64,000 bases of DNA from Bacteroides sp. (GTDB lineage: Bacteria > Bacteroidota > Bacteroidia > Bacteroidales > Bacteroidaceae). Of this stretch, positions 29,399 to 39,141 are shown one piece after another. Location of the stretch: assembly GCA_022648295.1 (NCBI GenBank), contig JALCME010000019.1:1-64000 (forward strand). The letters run 5' to 3'. The notes beneath the pieces are model-generated. The model ran no database searches. It saw only the letters and a program-made list of their open reading frames with translations, and had not been told where the DNA came from. The position numbers and the translations under genes were made by a program. The stretch's first letter is position 1; each line of letters opens with the position of its first letter.

Positions 29399-30259
29399 TT
29401 ATCCTAAATAAGATTTGAGCAATTTACTACGATTACTTTGTCTTAATCTTCTAATTGCTTTTTCTTTAATCTGACGCACACGTTCACGGGTTAATCCGAA
29501 TTTGTCGCCGATTTCTTCCAGTGTCATTTCCTGTTGTCCGATACCAAAAAACATCTGTATGATTTCTTTTTCCCTATCGGTTAACGTAGAAAGTGCCCTA
29601 TCAATTTCCCTCGCAAGAGACTCGTTCACAAGAGAGCGATCCGCCATAGGAGAGTCGTCATTGACCAACACATCCAGCAAGCTGTTGTCTTCTCCTTCTA
29701 CAAACGGGGCATCCACCGATATATGACGGCCGGATACCTTTAAGGTATCGGAGATCTTATCAACAGGGATCTCCAGCTCATCTGCCAGTTCTTCGGGCGA
29801 CGGACGACGCTCATTTTCCTGCTCGAATTTGGAAAAAGCCTTGCTAATTTTATTCAAGGACCCTACCTGATTCAAGGGAAGACGAACAATACGCGACTGT
29901 TCGGCCAAAGCCTGTAGAATAGACTGGCGTATCCACCATACTGCATAACTGATGAACTTGAATCCACGTGTTTCATCGAACTTTTCGGCAGCCTTAATCA
30001 GTCCTAAATTGCCTTCATTAATCAAATCAGGCAGACTCAAACCTTGGTTCTGGTACTGTTTGGCTACAGATACAACGAAACGCAGATTGGCACGTGTCAA
30101 TTTCTCCAATGCAACACGGTCACCCTTACGGATGCGTTGAGCGAGCTCTACTTCTTCCTCTACAGTAATTAGATCTTCACGACCTATTTCCTGCAAATAC
30201 TTGTCAAGAGAAGCGCTCTCTCTGTTTGTGATACTTTTTGTAATCTTTAGTTGTCTCAT
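29399..30259 (-). CDS. rpoD: Primary RNA polymerase sigma factor
   Basis: [47 protein letters not shown]...[37 protein letters not shown]...[31 protein letters not shown]-track start at 30316 is likely too far upstream; M20 preferred. Confidence 0.96.
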   Translation of the reverse strand: MRQLKITKSITNRESASLDKYLQEIGREDLITVEEEVELAQRIRKGDRVALEKLTRANLRFVVSVAKQYQNQGLSLPDLINEGNLGLIKAAEKFDETRGFKFISYAVWWIRQSILQALAEQSRIVRLPLNQVGSLNKISKAFSKFEQENERRPSPEELADELEIPVDKISDTLKVSGRHISVDAPFVEGEDNSLLDVLVNDDSPMADRSLVNESLAREIDRALSTLTDREKEIIQMFFGIGQQEMTLEEIGDKFGLTRERVRQIKEKAIRRLRQSNRSKLLKSYLG

Positions 30260-30361
30260 TCTTTTAAAACAAATTTGGGATGCAAATTTACGACATATTA
30301 TTGAGTTATACCTCATACAGCCTAAACTTTTTTATCTTATTTAGACTGATACACTATAAAC

Positions 30362-30404
30362 AAAAAAAGATGCCGAGAAGTTAGCCACCGGCATCTTTTT
30401 TTTT
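30362..30404. terminator. Intrinsic hairpin, A-rich on one side and T-rich on the other
   Basis: AAAAAAAGATGCCG...CGGCATCTTTTTTTTT between degQ and rpoD. Confidence 0.8.
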
Positions 30405-30468
30405 CATATTACTTGTTAAATTACAATCTTTTTACCTTAATAGACTAAACCTATATATACCGTTAACC

Positions 30469-32016
30469 TTAATTTTCTGAAAGATCTACCGCATAATTGG
30501 CTCGTTTGCCCGAAGGATAGATTCCGGTAATGAAGAGAACTTGCTCCGGAGTATTGACAGCTTTTCTCATGATAGTCCGAAGTTCATCGGCTGTATTCAC
30601 ATGTATGCCGTTAGCTTTCAATATAATAAATCCTTTACGAATACCCGCATCTTTCATCTTACCGTCAGAAACACCTGTTACTTCTAATCCGTAACCTAAA
30701 TTCAGTTGCTTCTTCAGTTCATTAGGAACAGGACGGAAAGCAGCACCTAGAATATCCATTCCGGCATTCTTAACCACCTTAGTCGTTCCCTGAGCATTTT
30801 TCAAAACAACTTCTACTGTTTTATCCTTCTTATCACGAATCAATTTGATCTTTACTTTATCACCCGGGCGTTTCTTTGCCAAAACCCCTTGCAAATCGGC
30901 CATCTTATGGACCGGAATATCATCAATGCCTATAATAACATCATTTTCCTTGATATCTGCACTAGCAGCAGAACCTCCATCAATAATCTTGGAGACTAGT
31001 ACACCATCGGCAGATTTAATACCCAGTTTATCAAGCATATCTTTCAATGTTGTTCCCTTTTCATCCATTTGATCATCTATCATACGTTCCCCAAGAGACA
31101 TTCCTTGAATACCTAACATAGCCCGTTGAACCGTACCATATTGTCTCAAATCGGAAATAACTTTCTTTACTTCATTGGAAGGAATAGCAAAGCCATATCC
31201 CGCATATGCACCTGTAGGCGAACTTAACACCGCATTGATGCCAATAAGTTCTCCACGAGTATTGACCAATGCGCCTCCACTATTTCCAGCATTAATAGCA
31301 GCATCGGTCTGGATGAAAGATTCAATTCCTCCATCCCCATAAATGCCCAAACTACGCGCTTTGGCACTAACGATGCCAGCTGTGACAGTAGAAGTAAGAT
31401 TAAACGGATTACCTACCGCTAACACCCATTCTCCAACTTTCATAGCATCGGAATCACCAAATGGTATAGTGGGAAAATCATCTCCCTCTATTTTAACTAA
31501 AGCCAAATCGGAACTGGCATCAGCTCCTATGACACGACCTTTAAATTCACGATTGTCATTCAGCTTAACAGTAATTTCATCGGCACCGTCAATAACATGG
31601 TTATTAGTTACGATATATCCATCTTTAGAAATAATAACTCCGGAACCAAAGCCTACCCGTTCGGGAGTCTGGACCTGACGTCTCTGTGCTCCTCCTCTCT
31701 GACCAAAGATCTGACCAAAGAAATCGGAAAAAGGATCTTGTACTTCAACTTCACGCACCTTAGATGCCTGAGTCGACTTGATATGTACCACAGCTTCAAC
31801 CGAACTCTTTGCAGCTGGGGTCAAGTCCACCGGCTGTGCAGTAATACCATTGTAAGAAGCCAACCTTGCATTACTATCAGGATTCTGCTCAAACAATTCA
31901 CTAAAGGCAGCCGGTCTCTCTTTCTGTAACACCTTATAGGTAGTAAAACCTGCCACTCCCGAACTAAGGAGTACTATAAACACGACTCCAAGGATGTTTT
32001 TCGTTCTCTGTTTCAT
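30469..32016 (-). CDS. DegQ/HtrA-type periplasmic serine protease (trypsin + PDZ)
   Basis: GFGSGVIISKDGYIVTNNHVIDGADEITVKL (His), ASSDLALVKIEG (Asp), IQTDAAINAGNSGGALVN (Ser), PDZ regions. Confidence 0.97.
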   Translation of the reverse strand: MKQRTKNILGVVFIVLLSSGVAGFTTYKVLQKERPAAFSELFEQNPDSNARLASYNGITAQPVDLTPAAKSSVEAVVHIKSTQASKVREVEVQDPFSDFFGQIFGQRGGAQRRQVQTPERVGFGSGVIISKDGYIVTNNHVIDGADEITVKLNDNREFKGRVIGADASSDLALVKIEGDDFPTIPFGDSDAMKVGEWVLAVGNPFNLTSTVTAGIVSAKARSLGIYGDGGIESFIQTDAAINAGNSGGALVNTRGELIGINAVLSSPTGAYAGYGFAIPSNEVKKVISDLRQYGTVQRAMLGIQGMSLGERMIDDQMDEKGTTLKDMLDKLGIKSADGVLVSKIIDGGSAASADIKENDVIIGIDDIPVHKMADLQGVLAKKRPGDKVKIKLIRDKKDKTVEVVLKNAQGTTKVVKNAGMDILGAAFRPVPNELKKQLNLGYGLEVTGVSDGKMKDAGIRKGFIILKANGIHVNTADELRTIMRKAVNTPEQVLFITGIYPSGKRANYAVDLSEN

Positions 32017-32250
32017 ACTATTTCTCTTTATTTAAAGTGTTAATATTTACGTTTCATTTAACATTACGACGTTAAAATAACGACAAAAAACGTTCTGTTA
32101 TTCCGCTTGTCATACTTTTTTGTTCTCTTTTAACAGTGAATATTCAGGGCTTAACAGCGGTTAACGGCAAAGACTGACATTTTTACATTTATGCACGATT
32201 GGGCAACAAAAAAGCTGTTAAACAAGTCATTAAGGAGATGCGCAAGTAAC

Positions 32251-32382
32251 AACCCAGGAGAACAAATGTCACAGCCCAGGGCTACAAGAGTAACAGCCCT
32301 GGGACATCACGCAAATTGCCCTGGGCTACAACAGCAATAGCCCCGGGGTTATTGAAACAAACCTCGGGGCTATAAATATAGG
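32251..32382. repeat. Six-unit tandem array, exact 22-bp period, of CCCNGGG-centred palindromic units
   Basis: Gapless units: aacccaggagaacaaatgtcac / agcccagggctacaagagtaac / agccctgggacatcacgcaaat / tgccctgggctacaacagcaat / agccccggggttattgaaacaa / acctcggggctataaatatagg. Confidence 0.85.
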
Positions 32383-32405
32383 TAATGATACAAATGCGAT
32401 CTAAA

Positions 32406-33740
32406 TCAATAGTTCAAATATTCTATATCCATGTGGTAATCCCACTTCGGGAAATAAAGGTTACCTCCCTCCCATTCCACTTCGCCACGTTGGAAATCAA
32501 CCGTCTCGCTACGTGGATATTTTTTTTGCGGAACCAAAGACCTGCCAAAATCATTATTCACCACCATACGCCAGGAATCTATGCCTCCAAGGAAGAAGTA
32601 CTCCTCATCGGCATTACGGGCAAAGGTAGGGATGCCAAACGATTGATCAGCCGGTACCCACCCGATACCCTGGAAATAGATTTCCGCCCAATCGTGGAGA
32701 TTCCATGCATTAGGATGCATCATAAATCCACTTTGGAAATGGGCGGGAATGCCACTAATACGGCAAAGTGTGATAAAGAGAAGGCTGACCTGCCCACAAT
32801 CTCCATGATGATTGTCCAACACATATTCCGGTATATTTTCAATAGTGGAATATTCACGCGCGGAAGCCCAGGGAAAATGATCGTTCACCCAACGGAAAAT
32901 ACGTTTGGCCTTCAAATAAGGATTTGTCTCACCGGCTGTCAATCTGGCAGCAAGTTGACGCAACCTGGAAGAAAAGATAATATGCTTTTCGCGCTCGGCT
33001 GTATATTCCTTATAAAGAGCAGCAGTCGTATCATAGGGCTGAATATCTTCCGCTTTTAAGTTATGCCATTCCGCATTGGAGGTGTATTCAAAGGTTTCGG
33101 AAAACACTGCCGGTTCATTATGGACCGCCCGCTTCTCCATATAAAGAGTACTGTGACAACAACTCTTAGGTGCAAGCGTATACTTCGGCTCGCTTGCGGA
33201 AATAAATTTCACATCTTGCTGACGCGCTACATCGGTACGTGGATAAGGAAGCCAGCAACGAATTATTTTTCCGGCCGGTACCTCGTTTGTATCTACCGTA
33301 AGTGTATAGGTTATCCGCATCCGTTTGGGAACCACAATATTCTTTCCCCCTTTTTTAACAGCCGCGATAACTTCCGGTAAGTTCTCCATATTCACCTTCT
33401 CACTACCACTTAAAGCAGCACCTTCTTTTGCCACCTTTATATTATAACAGGTGGAATCCACCCGGAATAAGTTAGGACCAGCATTGCGGAAATAGCGTTT
33501 TTCTCCGTCAATCACCATGCACTCCAACGCCTTTGATTTTTCCCACTCACGCATTTGGTCGTCAGTCACATCCGGTATATACTTTCGAATATAATCTTTA
33601 ACCTGAGATTCCGTCATGCAAAAGTCGGTTAATAACCGCTGATGCAAGTCACTTTCCCAGCTATATGGCTCTACTTTAGGCTTCGTACCACAAGACGATA
33701 TGATGAAAAGAGAGATAAACAGGTACAGTAATTTCTTCAT
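32406..33740 (-). CDS. Transglutaminase-domain lipoprotein
   Basis: Lipobox ISSCGTKP; LDNHHGDCGQVSLLFITLCRISGIPAHFQSGFM...NLHDWAEIYFQGIGWVPADQSFG. Confidence 0.9.
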   Translation of the reverse strand: MKKLLYLFISLFIISSCGTKPKVEPYSWESDLHQRLLTDFCMTESQVKDYIRKYIPDVTDDQMREWEKSKALECMVIDGEKRYFRNAGPNLFRVDSTCYNIKVAKEGAALSGSEKVNMENLPEVIAAVKKGGKNIVVPKRMRITYTLTVDTNEVPAGKIIRCWLPYPRTDVARQQDVKFISASEPKYTLAPKSCCHSTLYMEKRAVHNEPAVFSETFEYTSNAEWHNLKAEDIQPYDTTAALYKEYTAEREKHIIFSSRLRQLAARLTAGETNPYLKAKRIFRWVNDHFPWASAREYSTIENIPEYVLDNHHGDCGQVSLLFITLCRISGIPAHFQSGFMMHPNAWNLHDWAEIYFQGIGWVPADQSFGIPTFARNADEEYFFLGGIDSWRMVVNNDFGRSLVPQKKYPRSETVDFQRGEVEWEGGNLYFPKWDYHMDIEYLNY

Positions 33741-33788
33741 AACTCACTAAAGAATAAATGATAACCCTTTATAAATTTATATAATCTG

Positions 33789-34943
33789 TTAGAGCTTAAC
33801 AACGCCGATTCCGGGAAGATCGGGTAAGGTAATTTTTCCCTTAACAACTTCCATCCCCTTGAAACGATCGTTTGAAATCAGCAGGTTACCGTCTAAATCG
33901 GCAAAATCCACCAGCGGAGAGAATTGAGCGGCGGCAGAAACAGCACATGAAGTTTCCGTCATACAACCTACCATTACACGCATACCTAAAGCCCGTGCTA
34001 ATGTCACCATTTTCCAGGCTTCGCGCATACCAGTACATTTCATCAACTTAATATTTATTCCGGTGAAAGCATCTTTCAACTTCGCTACATCTTTAAGACG
34101 TTGTACGGATTCATCGGCAAAGATAGGCAACGGACTGCGTTGAGTCACCCACGCAATGTCATCAAGTTGTTCTTTGGGCATGGGCTGCTCTACCATGACA
34201 ATCCCCTTTTCTTTCAACCAATGAATCATATCGAGCGCATGATGTTTGTCTTTCCATCCCTGATTGATATCAACTGCAATAGGCAGATCTGTAACCGAAC
34301 GGATAGTCTCAATCATTTCCTTATCATTATCACGTCCCAGCTTGACTTTAAGGATATTGAATTTATCGGCACATTCTTTTGTCTTCTGACGGACAACATC
34401 CGGAGTATCAATGCCAATCGTAAAAGTAGTGGAAGGAGTCTTATCTCTGTCCAATCCCCAGATTTTATACCAAGGAGCACCTAACATCTTACCGACCAAA
34501 TCATGGAGAGCAATGTCTACCGCAGCCTTTGCAGCTGTATCTCCCGGAGAAAGACTATCTACATACGTCAAAATATCTTCTAACTGGAAAGGATCATTAA
34601 ACTGTTCCAAATTGACTTTCTTCAGGAAAGTCATTACAGTATCCACCGTCTGCCCCAGATAAGGAGGCATGGATGCTTCTCCATAACCCACGATACCGTC
34701 ATATTCTATTTCCACCTGCACATCAGGTGTTGTGGTACGCGAATAAGTTGCCACGGTAAAAACATGTTGCAACTTCAATTCGTAAGGGAAAAAACGCATT
34801 CTCATTTTGGGGGCATTGCCATGTTTATTAATTGAAAACGACTCGGGAATCCTGTTAACTCCGGCAAATACGTCATTGATCGCCATACCTGAACCCAGCG
34901 CTGCAAAAGCGGCTGTTTTGAGAAAATCTCTTCTATTCTGCAT
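33789..34943 (-). CDS. Dipeptide (L-Ala-D/L-Glu) epimerase, enolase superfamily
   Basis: Tat-like start QNRRDFLKTAAFAALGSGMA; FNILKVKLGRDNDKEMIETIR (KxK), IAVDINQGW, MVEQPM, IFADESV; NlpC/P60 neighbour. Confidence 0.93.
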   Translation of the reverse strand: MQNRRDFLKTAAFAALGSGMAINDVFAGVNRIPESFSINKHGNAPKMRMRFFPYELKLQHVFTVATYSRTTTPDVQVEIEYDGIVGYGEASMPPYLGQTVDTVMTFLKKVNLEQFNDPFQLEDILTYVDSLSPGDTAAKAAVDIALHDLVGKMLGAPWYKIWGLDRDKTPSTTFTIGIDTPDVVRQKTKECADKFNILKVKLGRDNDKEMIETIRSVTDLPIAVDINQGWKDKHHALDMIHWLKEKGIVMVEQPMPKEQLDDIAWVTQRSPLPIFADESVQRLKDVAKLKDAFTGINIKLMKCTGMREAWKMVTLARALGMRVMVGCMTETSCAVSAAAQFSPLVDFADLDGNLLISNDRFKGMEVVKGKITLPDLPGIGVVKL

Positions 34944-35005
34944 GATCTGCTTTATTTTTTATTTGATTTTAATAATTAAGCGATATAAAACACTCTTACC
35001 TACAA

Positions 35006-36250
35006 TTACCATTTATAATAAGGGTTGGTCAAAGTTGTATTTAATGGAGCTTCTTCATTAATATAAGGTAAAACGCGTGCAGCAAACAATAACCGCCCGA
35101 GATTGTATTCATCAAAAAGTTCGTCGGCGGGATCGAAGCTACTAATATGAACCCTACCCTGAGAATGAATAAAACGTTTATTACCAATGTACATCCCCAC
35201 ATGCACCACCCGCTCTTTACGATCAGCAGTAGCTTTGCGACCAAAGAAAATCAAATCACCCGGCTCCAGGTTACTAAAATCGGGAGCTATATCAATATGT
35301 TTACCCGTATAGGCCTGTTGGGAAGCGTCACGGGGAATGATGATATCATGCATAAAAAGAATGGTCCGCATAAAGCCACTACAATCCAATCCTTTAGATG
35401 AAGTGCCAGCCCAAAGATAAGGAACCCCTATCAGTGTACGAGCGGTAGCAATAATGCTAGCGGCATCTTGTTTTAAACCGGCTCTCCACTTGTCTTCGGG
35501 CATGGAAACAGATTTGAGTATATACCCTGTACGACCGTCGGGATAACCCACTTTATAAAAAGTACCTTTCGTACCCTCCCATTTTAAACGATCTCCGGCC
35601 ACAACATCAGATATGCTCTGGGAATGAGTATCCGGTTTGGAATATACAAAACTATAATGAGAGGTTACTATTATTTTTTCCGCGGTATTCCATGCATGTA
35701 ATTCATCTTTTGTCACCATATGAATACCATCCCTGTGTACCCATGCAATATAATTATCGGGAGTTTGAATACGATACCAGCCATCGTGTTGCAACACCCG
35801 CACCGGCATACCCATCAGTCCCTGCGTCGTCATTTCGGCTGAGAAATCAGGATCAACACGCAAGTTACATACAGATAGATTCACAATACCATAAGTCAAA
35901 TTCTTCAATTCAGCCTCATCGGGTAAGACTTTCAGGCAGTCCATAACTTCATAATTGGCTTTTGCAAGCCCTTTGAGCAATTCCGCTTTAGCCTCAGGAG
36001 AAGTAGTGACCCCTCTCAGCATCACTTTTTTCCCGGAAAAGGAATATGCAACGTCAAACAAAGCCACCCTCTTATCGGGAGCATAATGCTGTTTTAGACT
36101 AGCGGAAAGTTGTGCCACATCAGCGGGAATATCCTTATCCCCGATGACTTCAGAAGCCATTAAAGAAATTGAGGCAAAAAGGAACAAGGATAAAAGAGGA
36201 ATAAACTTTTTCATCTTTTGAACGAGTTTGGGGGTTATTAATGTTAGCAA
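35006..36250 (-). CDS. NlpC/P60 (C40) peptidase with SH3-like domains
   Basis: GVPYLWAGTSSKGLDCSGFMRTILF...LEPGDLIFFGRKA...ERVVHVGMYIGNKRFIHSQG. First in-frame M may be upstream of true start (MKKFIPLLSLFLFASISLMA signal peptide at codon 13). Confidence 0.94.
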   Translation of the reverse strand: MLTLITPKLVQKMKKFIPLLSLFLFASISLMASEVIGDKDIPADVAQLSASLKQHYAPDKRVALFDVAYSFSGKKVMLRGVTTSPEAKAELLKGLAKANYEVMDCLKVLPDEAELKNLTYGIVNLSVCNLRVDPDFSAEMTTQGLMGMPVRVLQHDGWYRIQTPDNYIAWVHRDGIHMVTKDELHAWNTAEKIIVTSHYSFVYSKPDTHSQSISDVVAGDRLKWEGTKGTFYKVGYPDGRTGYILKSVSMPEDKWRAGLKQDAASIIATARTLIGVPYLWAGTSSKGLDCSGFMRTILFMHDIIIPRDASQQAYTGKHIDIAPDFSNLEPGDLIFFGRKATADRKERVVHVGMYIGNKRFIHSQGRVHISSFDPADELFDEYNLGRLLFAARVLPYINEEAPLNTTLTNPYYKW

Positions 36251-36394
36251 AGTTAGAGAAATATTCTAATTGAGATACATTCTTTCAGTAATTTTAAGCA
36301 AATAGTTATCATACTTCTACATTATACCCCTTGCTTACTATACCGACCAGAAGTACGAGAACAATGATAAGCAAGAAGAATTATAGACAAAATA

Positions 36395-36425
36395 TTGGAA
36401 CTATACCATAAAAAGCCTACCTTTG
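36395..36425 (+). promoter_or_regulatory. Putative rnpB promoter
   Basis: TTGG-like -33 and TACCTTTG (36418-36425) just upstream of the RNase P RNA start. Confidence 0.5.
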
Positions 36426-36434
36426 TCTCCAGAT

Positions 36435-36795
36435 AGCAGCTGGTCGGTCTGTCGCTTGTGCCTATGGCATATGAGGAAAGTCCGGGCAACACAGAGTATC
36501 CTACTTCCTAACAGAAAGCTGTCCGTGAGGGTAGAGTAACGCAGAAGAAAATAACCGCCATCCTTCTGGATGGTAAGGGTGAGAAGGCAGGGTAAGAGCC
36601 TGCCAGTCTTATGGCAACATAAGGGCTGTGCGTCTTAGGAGTTGTAAGGTCATGTAAACCGACGATGAGGGTTACTCGCCCGATGTCGGAGGGTGGACCG
36701 CTAAAGCTGATATGGTGACATACAGCTCAGATAAATGACAGACACCTTAATATTTTAGCTAAGGAACAGAACCCGGCTTATAGACCAACTGCTTT
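36435..36795 (+). ncRNA. rnpB: RNase P RNA (class A)
   Basis: Universal motifs GAGGAAAGTCCGGGC and ACAGAACCCGGCTTATAGACC; P1 pairing agcagctggtc ... gaccaactgct. Ends approximate. Confidence 0.95.
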
Positions 36796-36819
36796 TTATT
36801 TATAGTTAAACTGCAAATT

Positions 36820-38145
36820 ATGCCCCGACGCATTACCACTCTCTGGAAATTTCTAACGTATGATATCTGGCGTATCACGGAAGATGAAGTTACCCGGACA
36901 ACTTTTTCTATTTATACTATTATTAAAACCATCTATCTTTGTATTAATCGTTTTACCAAGGATCGATTGATAAACAAAGCTTCTGCACTAACTTACAGTA
37001 CGCTACTCGCTATTGTTCCGATCTTGGCTATTCTATTTGCCATAGCACGTGGATTTGGTTTTAACAATCTGATGGAAAGCCAAATAAGAATGGGGTTAGG
37101 CATGCATAATGACACAACAGAAGTGATTCTACAGTTTGTCGACTCTTACCTATCGCAAACAAAAAGTGGGGTTTTCATTGGGATTGGTTTGATTATGTTA
37201 TTATGGACGGTACTCAATTTGATCGGTAACATTGAGACCACATTCAATAGGATATGGCAAGTGAAAAAAGCACGCAGTATGTATCGTAAGATAACCGACT
37301 ATTTTTCGATGTTTTTATTAATGCCAATCTTGATTGTTGTATCAAGTGGACTTTCCATCTTCATGAGCACAGCTTTAAAGAATATGGAAGACTTTGTATT
37401 GTTAGCCCCCATACTGAAATTCCTGATCCGACTTATTCCATTCGCATTGACTTGGCTGATGTTCACCGGCTTATATATCTTTATGCCAAATACCAAAGTT
37501 AAATTCAAACAGGCCTTCATATCCGGTGTTCTTGTGGGTACTGCCTACCAAGCCTTTCAAATGCTCTATATCAGCGGTCAGGTGTGGGTGTCACGTTATA
37601 ATGCCATATATGGTAGTTTCGCAGCATTACCTTTATTCCTGTTATGGTTGCAAACATCATGGACAATATGCCTATTCGGAGCTGAGCTGACCTATGCCGG
37701 ACAGAACATACGTAACTTCAGCTTTGATAAGGATACACAAAATATCAGCCGGCGTTACAGAGATTTTGTAGCTATACTTATCATGTCGCTCATTGCTAAG
37801 CAATTCGACAAGAATGATAAAGCTTATACAGCAGAAGAGATATCAGAGATCTGTCAAAGTCCCATACGGCTAACTCAACAAACACTTTACGAACTTCAGG
37901 AAATCAATTTAATCCATGAAGTGGTTTCAGACGAAAAGAGTGAAGACATTGGCTATCAGCCATCCATGGACACAAGCAAACTAAGTGTAGCCACAGTGCT
38001 GGAAAGATTGGATACCCATGGTTCGGAAGATTTTAAAATTGATAAAGAAGATGCCTTCAATGAACAGTGGAAGGCCTTGCTGCTTACTCGTGAAGAGTCT
38101 TTCAAGAAAGCCGGAACAATGCTATTGAAGGATCTCGTGATATAA
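36820..38145 (+). CDS. YihY/BrkB family membrane protein
   Basis: DRLINKASALTYSTLLAIVPILAILFAIARGFG...YNAIYGSFAALPLFLLWLQTSWTICLFGAELTYAGQN. Confidence 0.94.
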   Translation: MPRRITTLWKFLTYDIWRITEDEVTRTTFSIYTIIKTIYLCINRFTKDRLINKASALTYSTLLAIVPILAILFAIARGFGFNNLMESQIRMGLGMHNDTTEVILQFVDSYLSQTKSGVFIGIGLIMLLWTVLNLIGNIETTFNRIWQVKKARSMYRKITDYFSMFLLMPILIVVSSGLSIFMSTALKNMEDFVLLAPILKFLIRLIPFALTWLMFTGLYIFMPNTKVKFKQAFISGVLVGTAYQAFQMLYISGQVWVSRYNAIYGSFAALPLFLLWLQTSWTICLFGAELTYAGQNIRNFSFDKDTQNISRRYRDFVAILIMSLIAKQFDKNDKAYTAEEISEICQSPIRLTQQTLYELQEINLIHEVVSDEKSEDIGYQPSMDTSKLSVATVLERLDTHGSEDFKIDKEDAFNEQWKALLLTREESFKKAGTMLLKDLVI

Positions 38146-38183
38146 AGACCACTCTATCTTATAAATCAGAAAAGTCGTTGTAT

Positions 38184-38786
38184 TTACTGAAATTGTATCA
38201 TCCGGCTAATATATTTGCCAATGATATCAAATTCAAGATTTACAATACTCCCAATTTTAATATTGTGAAAATTAGTATATTCATAAGTATACGGAATGAT
38301 AGCTACCTGAAATGTGTCATTCGTAGGGTTGCAGACCGTCAAACTCACCCCATTTACTGTAACAGATCCCTTGTCCACCGTGATGTATCCACGTTTTGCC
38401 ATCTCGCGGTCAAGAGCATACTGAAAAGTATAATAATAACTACCATCAGCATCTTTCACATCCACACAGGTAGCTGTTTCGTCAACATGCCCCTGCACAA
38501 TATGGCCATCAAGCCGACCATTCATTAGCATGCTACGCTCTACGTTTACTTCGTCACCTACTTTTAACAAGCCCAGATTAGAGCGAAGCAGAGTTTCTTT
38601 CATGGCAGTCACCGTATAAGTATCATCTTTCAACTTAACTACCGTAAGGCATACCCCATTATGAGAAATGCTTTGATCTATTTTTAACTCTGCCACAAAA
38701 GAACATTTAAAGGTAAAATGAACATTCTCTTGTTCCTTTATCATAGCCACCAGCGTGGCACATTCTTCTACTATTCCGGAAAACAT
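38184..38786 (-). CDS. ribE: Riboflavin synthase alpha subunit
   Basis: MFSGIVEECATLVAM...ISHNGVCLTVVKL...RSNLGLLKVGDEVNVERSMLMNGRLDGHIVQGHVDETAT...GSVTVNGVSLTV. Confidence 0.97.
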   Translation of the reverse strand: MFSGIVEECATLVAMIKEQENVHFTFKCSFVAELKIDQSISHNGVCLTVVKLKDDTYTVTAMKETLLRSNLGLLKVGDEVNVERSMLMNGRLDGHIVQGHVDETATCVDVKDADGSYYYTFQYALDREMAKRGYITVDKGSVTVNGVSLTVCNPTNDTFQVAIIPYTYEYTNFHNIKIGSIVNLEFDIIGKYISRMIQFQ

Positions 38787-38818
38787 ATCAATAGGATTAA
38801 AATTACAAACTTTTGCTG

Positions 38819-38851
38819 CAAAGATACGAAATCAATAGAACTTGGCACAAA
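38819..38851 (-). promoter_or_regulatory. Putative ribE promoter
   Basis: Minus strand TTTG (38848-38851), 21-nt spacer, TATCTTTG (38819-38826). Confidence 0.5.
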
Positions 38852-38882
38852 AAAAGCGGGGCTTTTCACAAAGCCCCGCTTT
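38846..38882 (-). terminator. Strong intrinsic terminator
   Basis: AAAGCGGGGCTTT(38853-38865)-tcac-AAAGCCCCGCTTT(38870-38882); T-run on the minus strand. Confidence 0.9.
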
Positions 38883-38937
38883 TCAGTTTTCAATAGGTAT
38901 TAGTTTTTCTTAAGGTAAAAAGATTGTTTTCAGGATA
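38846..38937 (-). ncRNA. Putative intergenic sRNA with its own promoter and terminator
   Basis: Minus strand: TTTG (38973-38976), 21-nt spacer, TATATTTG (38944-38951), about 55 nt of non-coding sequence, then perfect 13-bp stem AAAGCGGGGCTTT/AAAGCCCCGCTTT with T7 tail. Confidence 0.45.
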
Positions 38938-39141
38938 ACGGCACAAATATAAGAGCTTTCCTCGATACTCACCAAATAAAAAAACATGTCTTATAACACA
39001 TTTTTGAAGTTTCTTTGGTTTTATTATCATTTCAAAGGAATTCTACCTATTTGTAGCCATTTCCGGAGACAAATATAGGACTATATTTAAATAAAATCTA
39101 AAATATCCCTAAAAAAGAGATTCACTCCTATCATTTTGGAA

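Noticed and set aside
32251-32382. 22-bp-period array considered as a CRISPR array
   Set aside because: Units are only 22 bp and conserved mainly in a 7-9 bp palindromic core; no distinct repeat/spacer division and no cas genes nearby.
32385-33059. 224-aa plus-strand ORF antisense to the transglutaminase gene
   Set aside because: Shadow ORF opposite a clear coding sequence with catalytic motifs.
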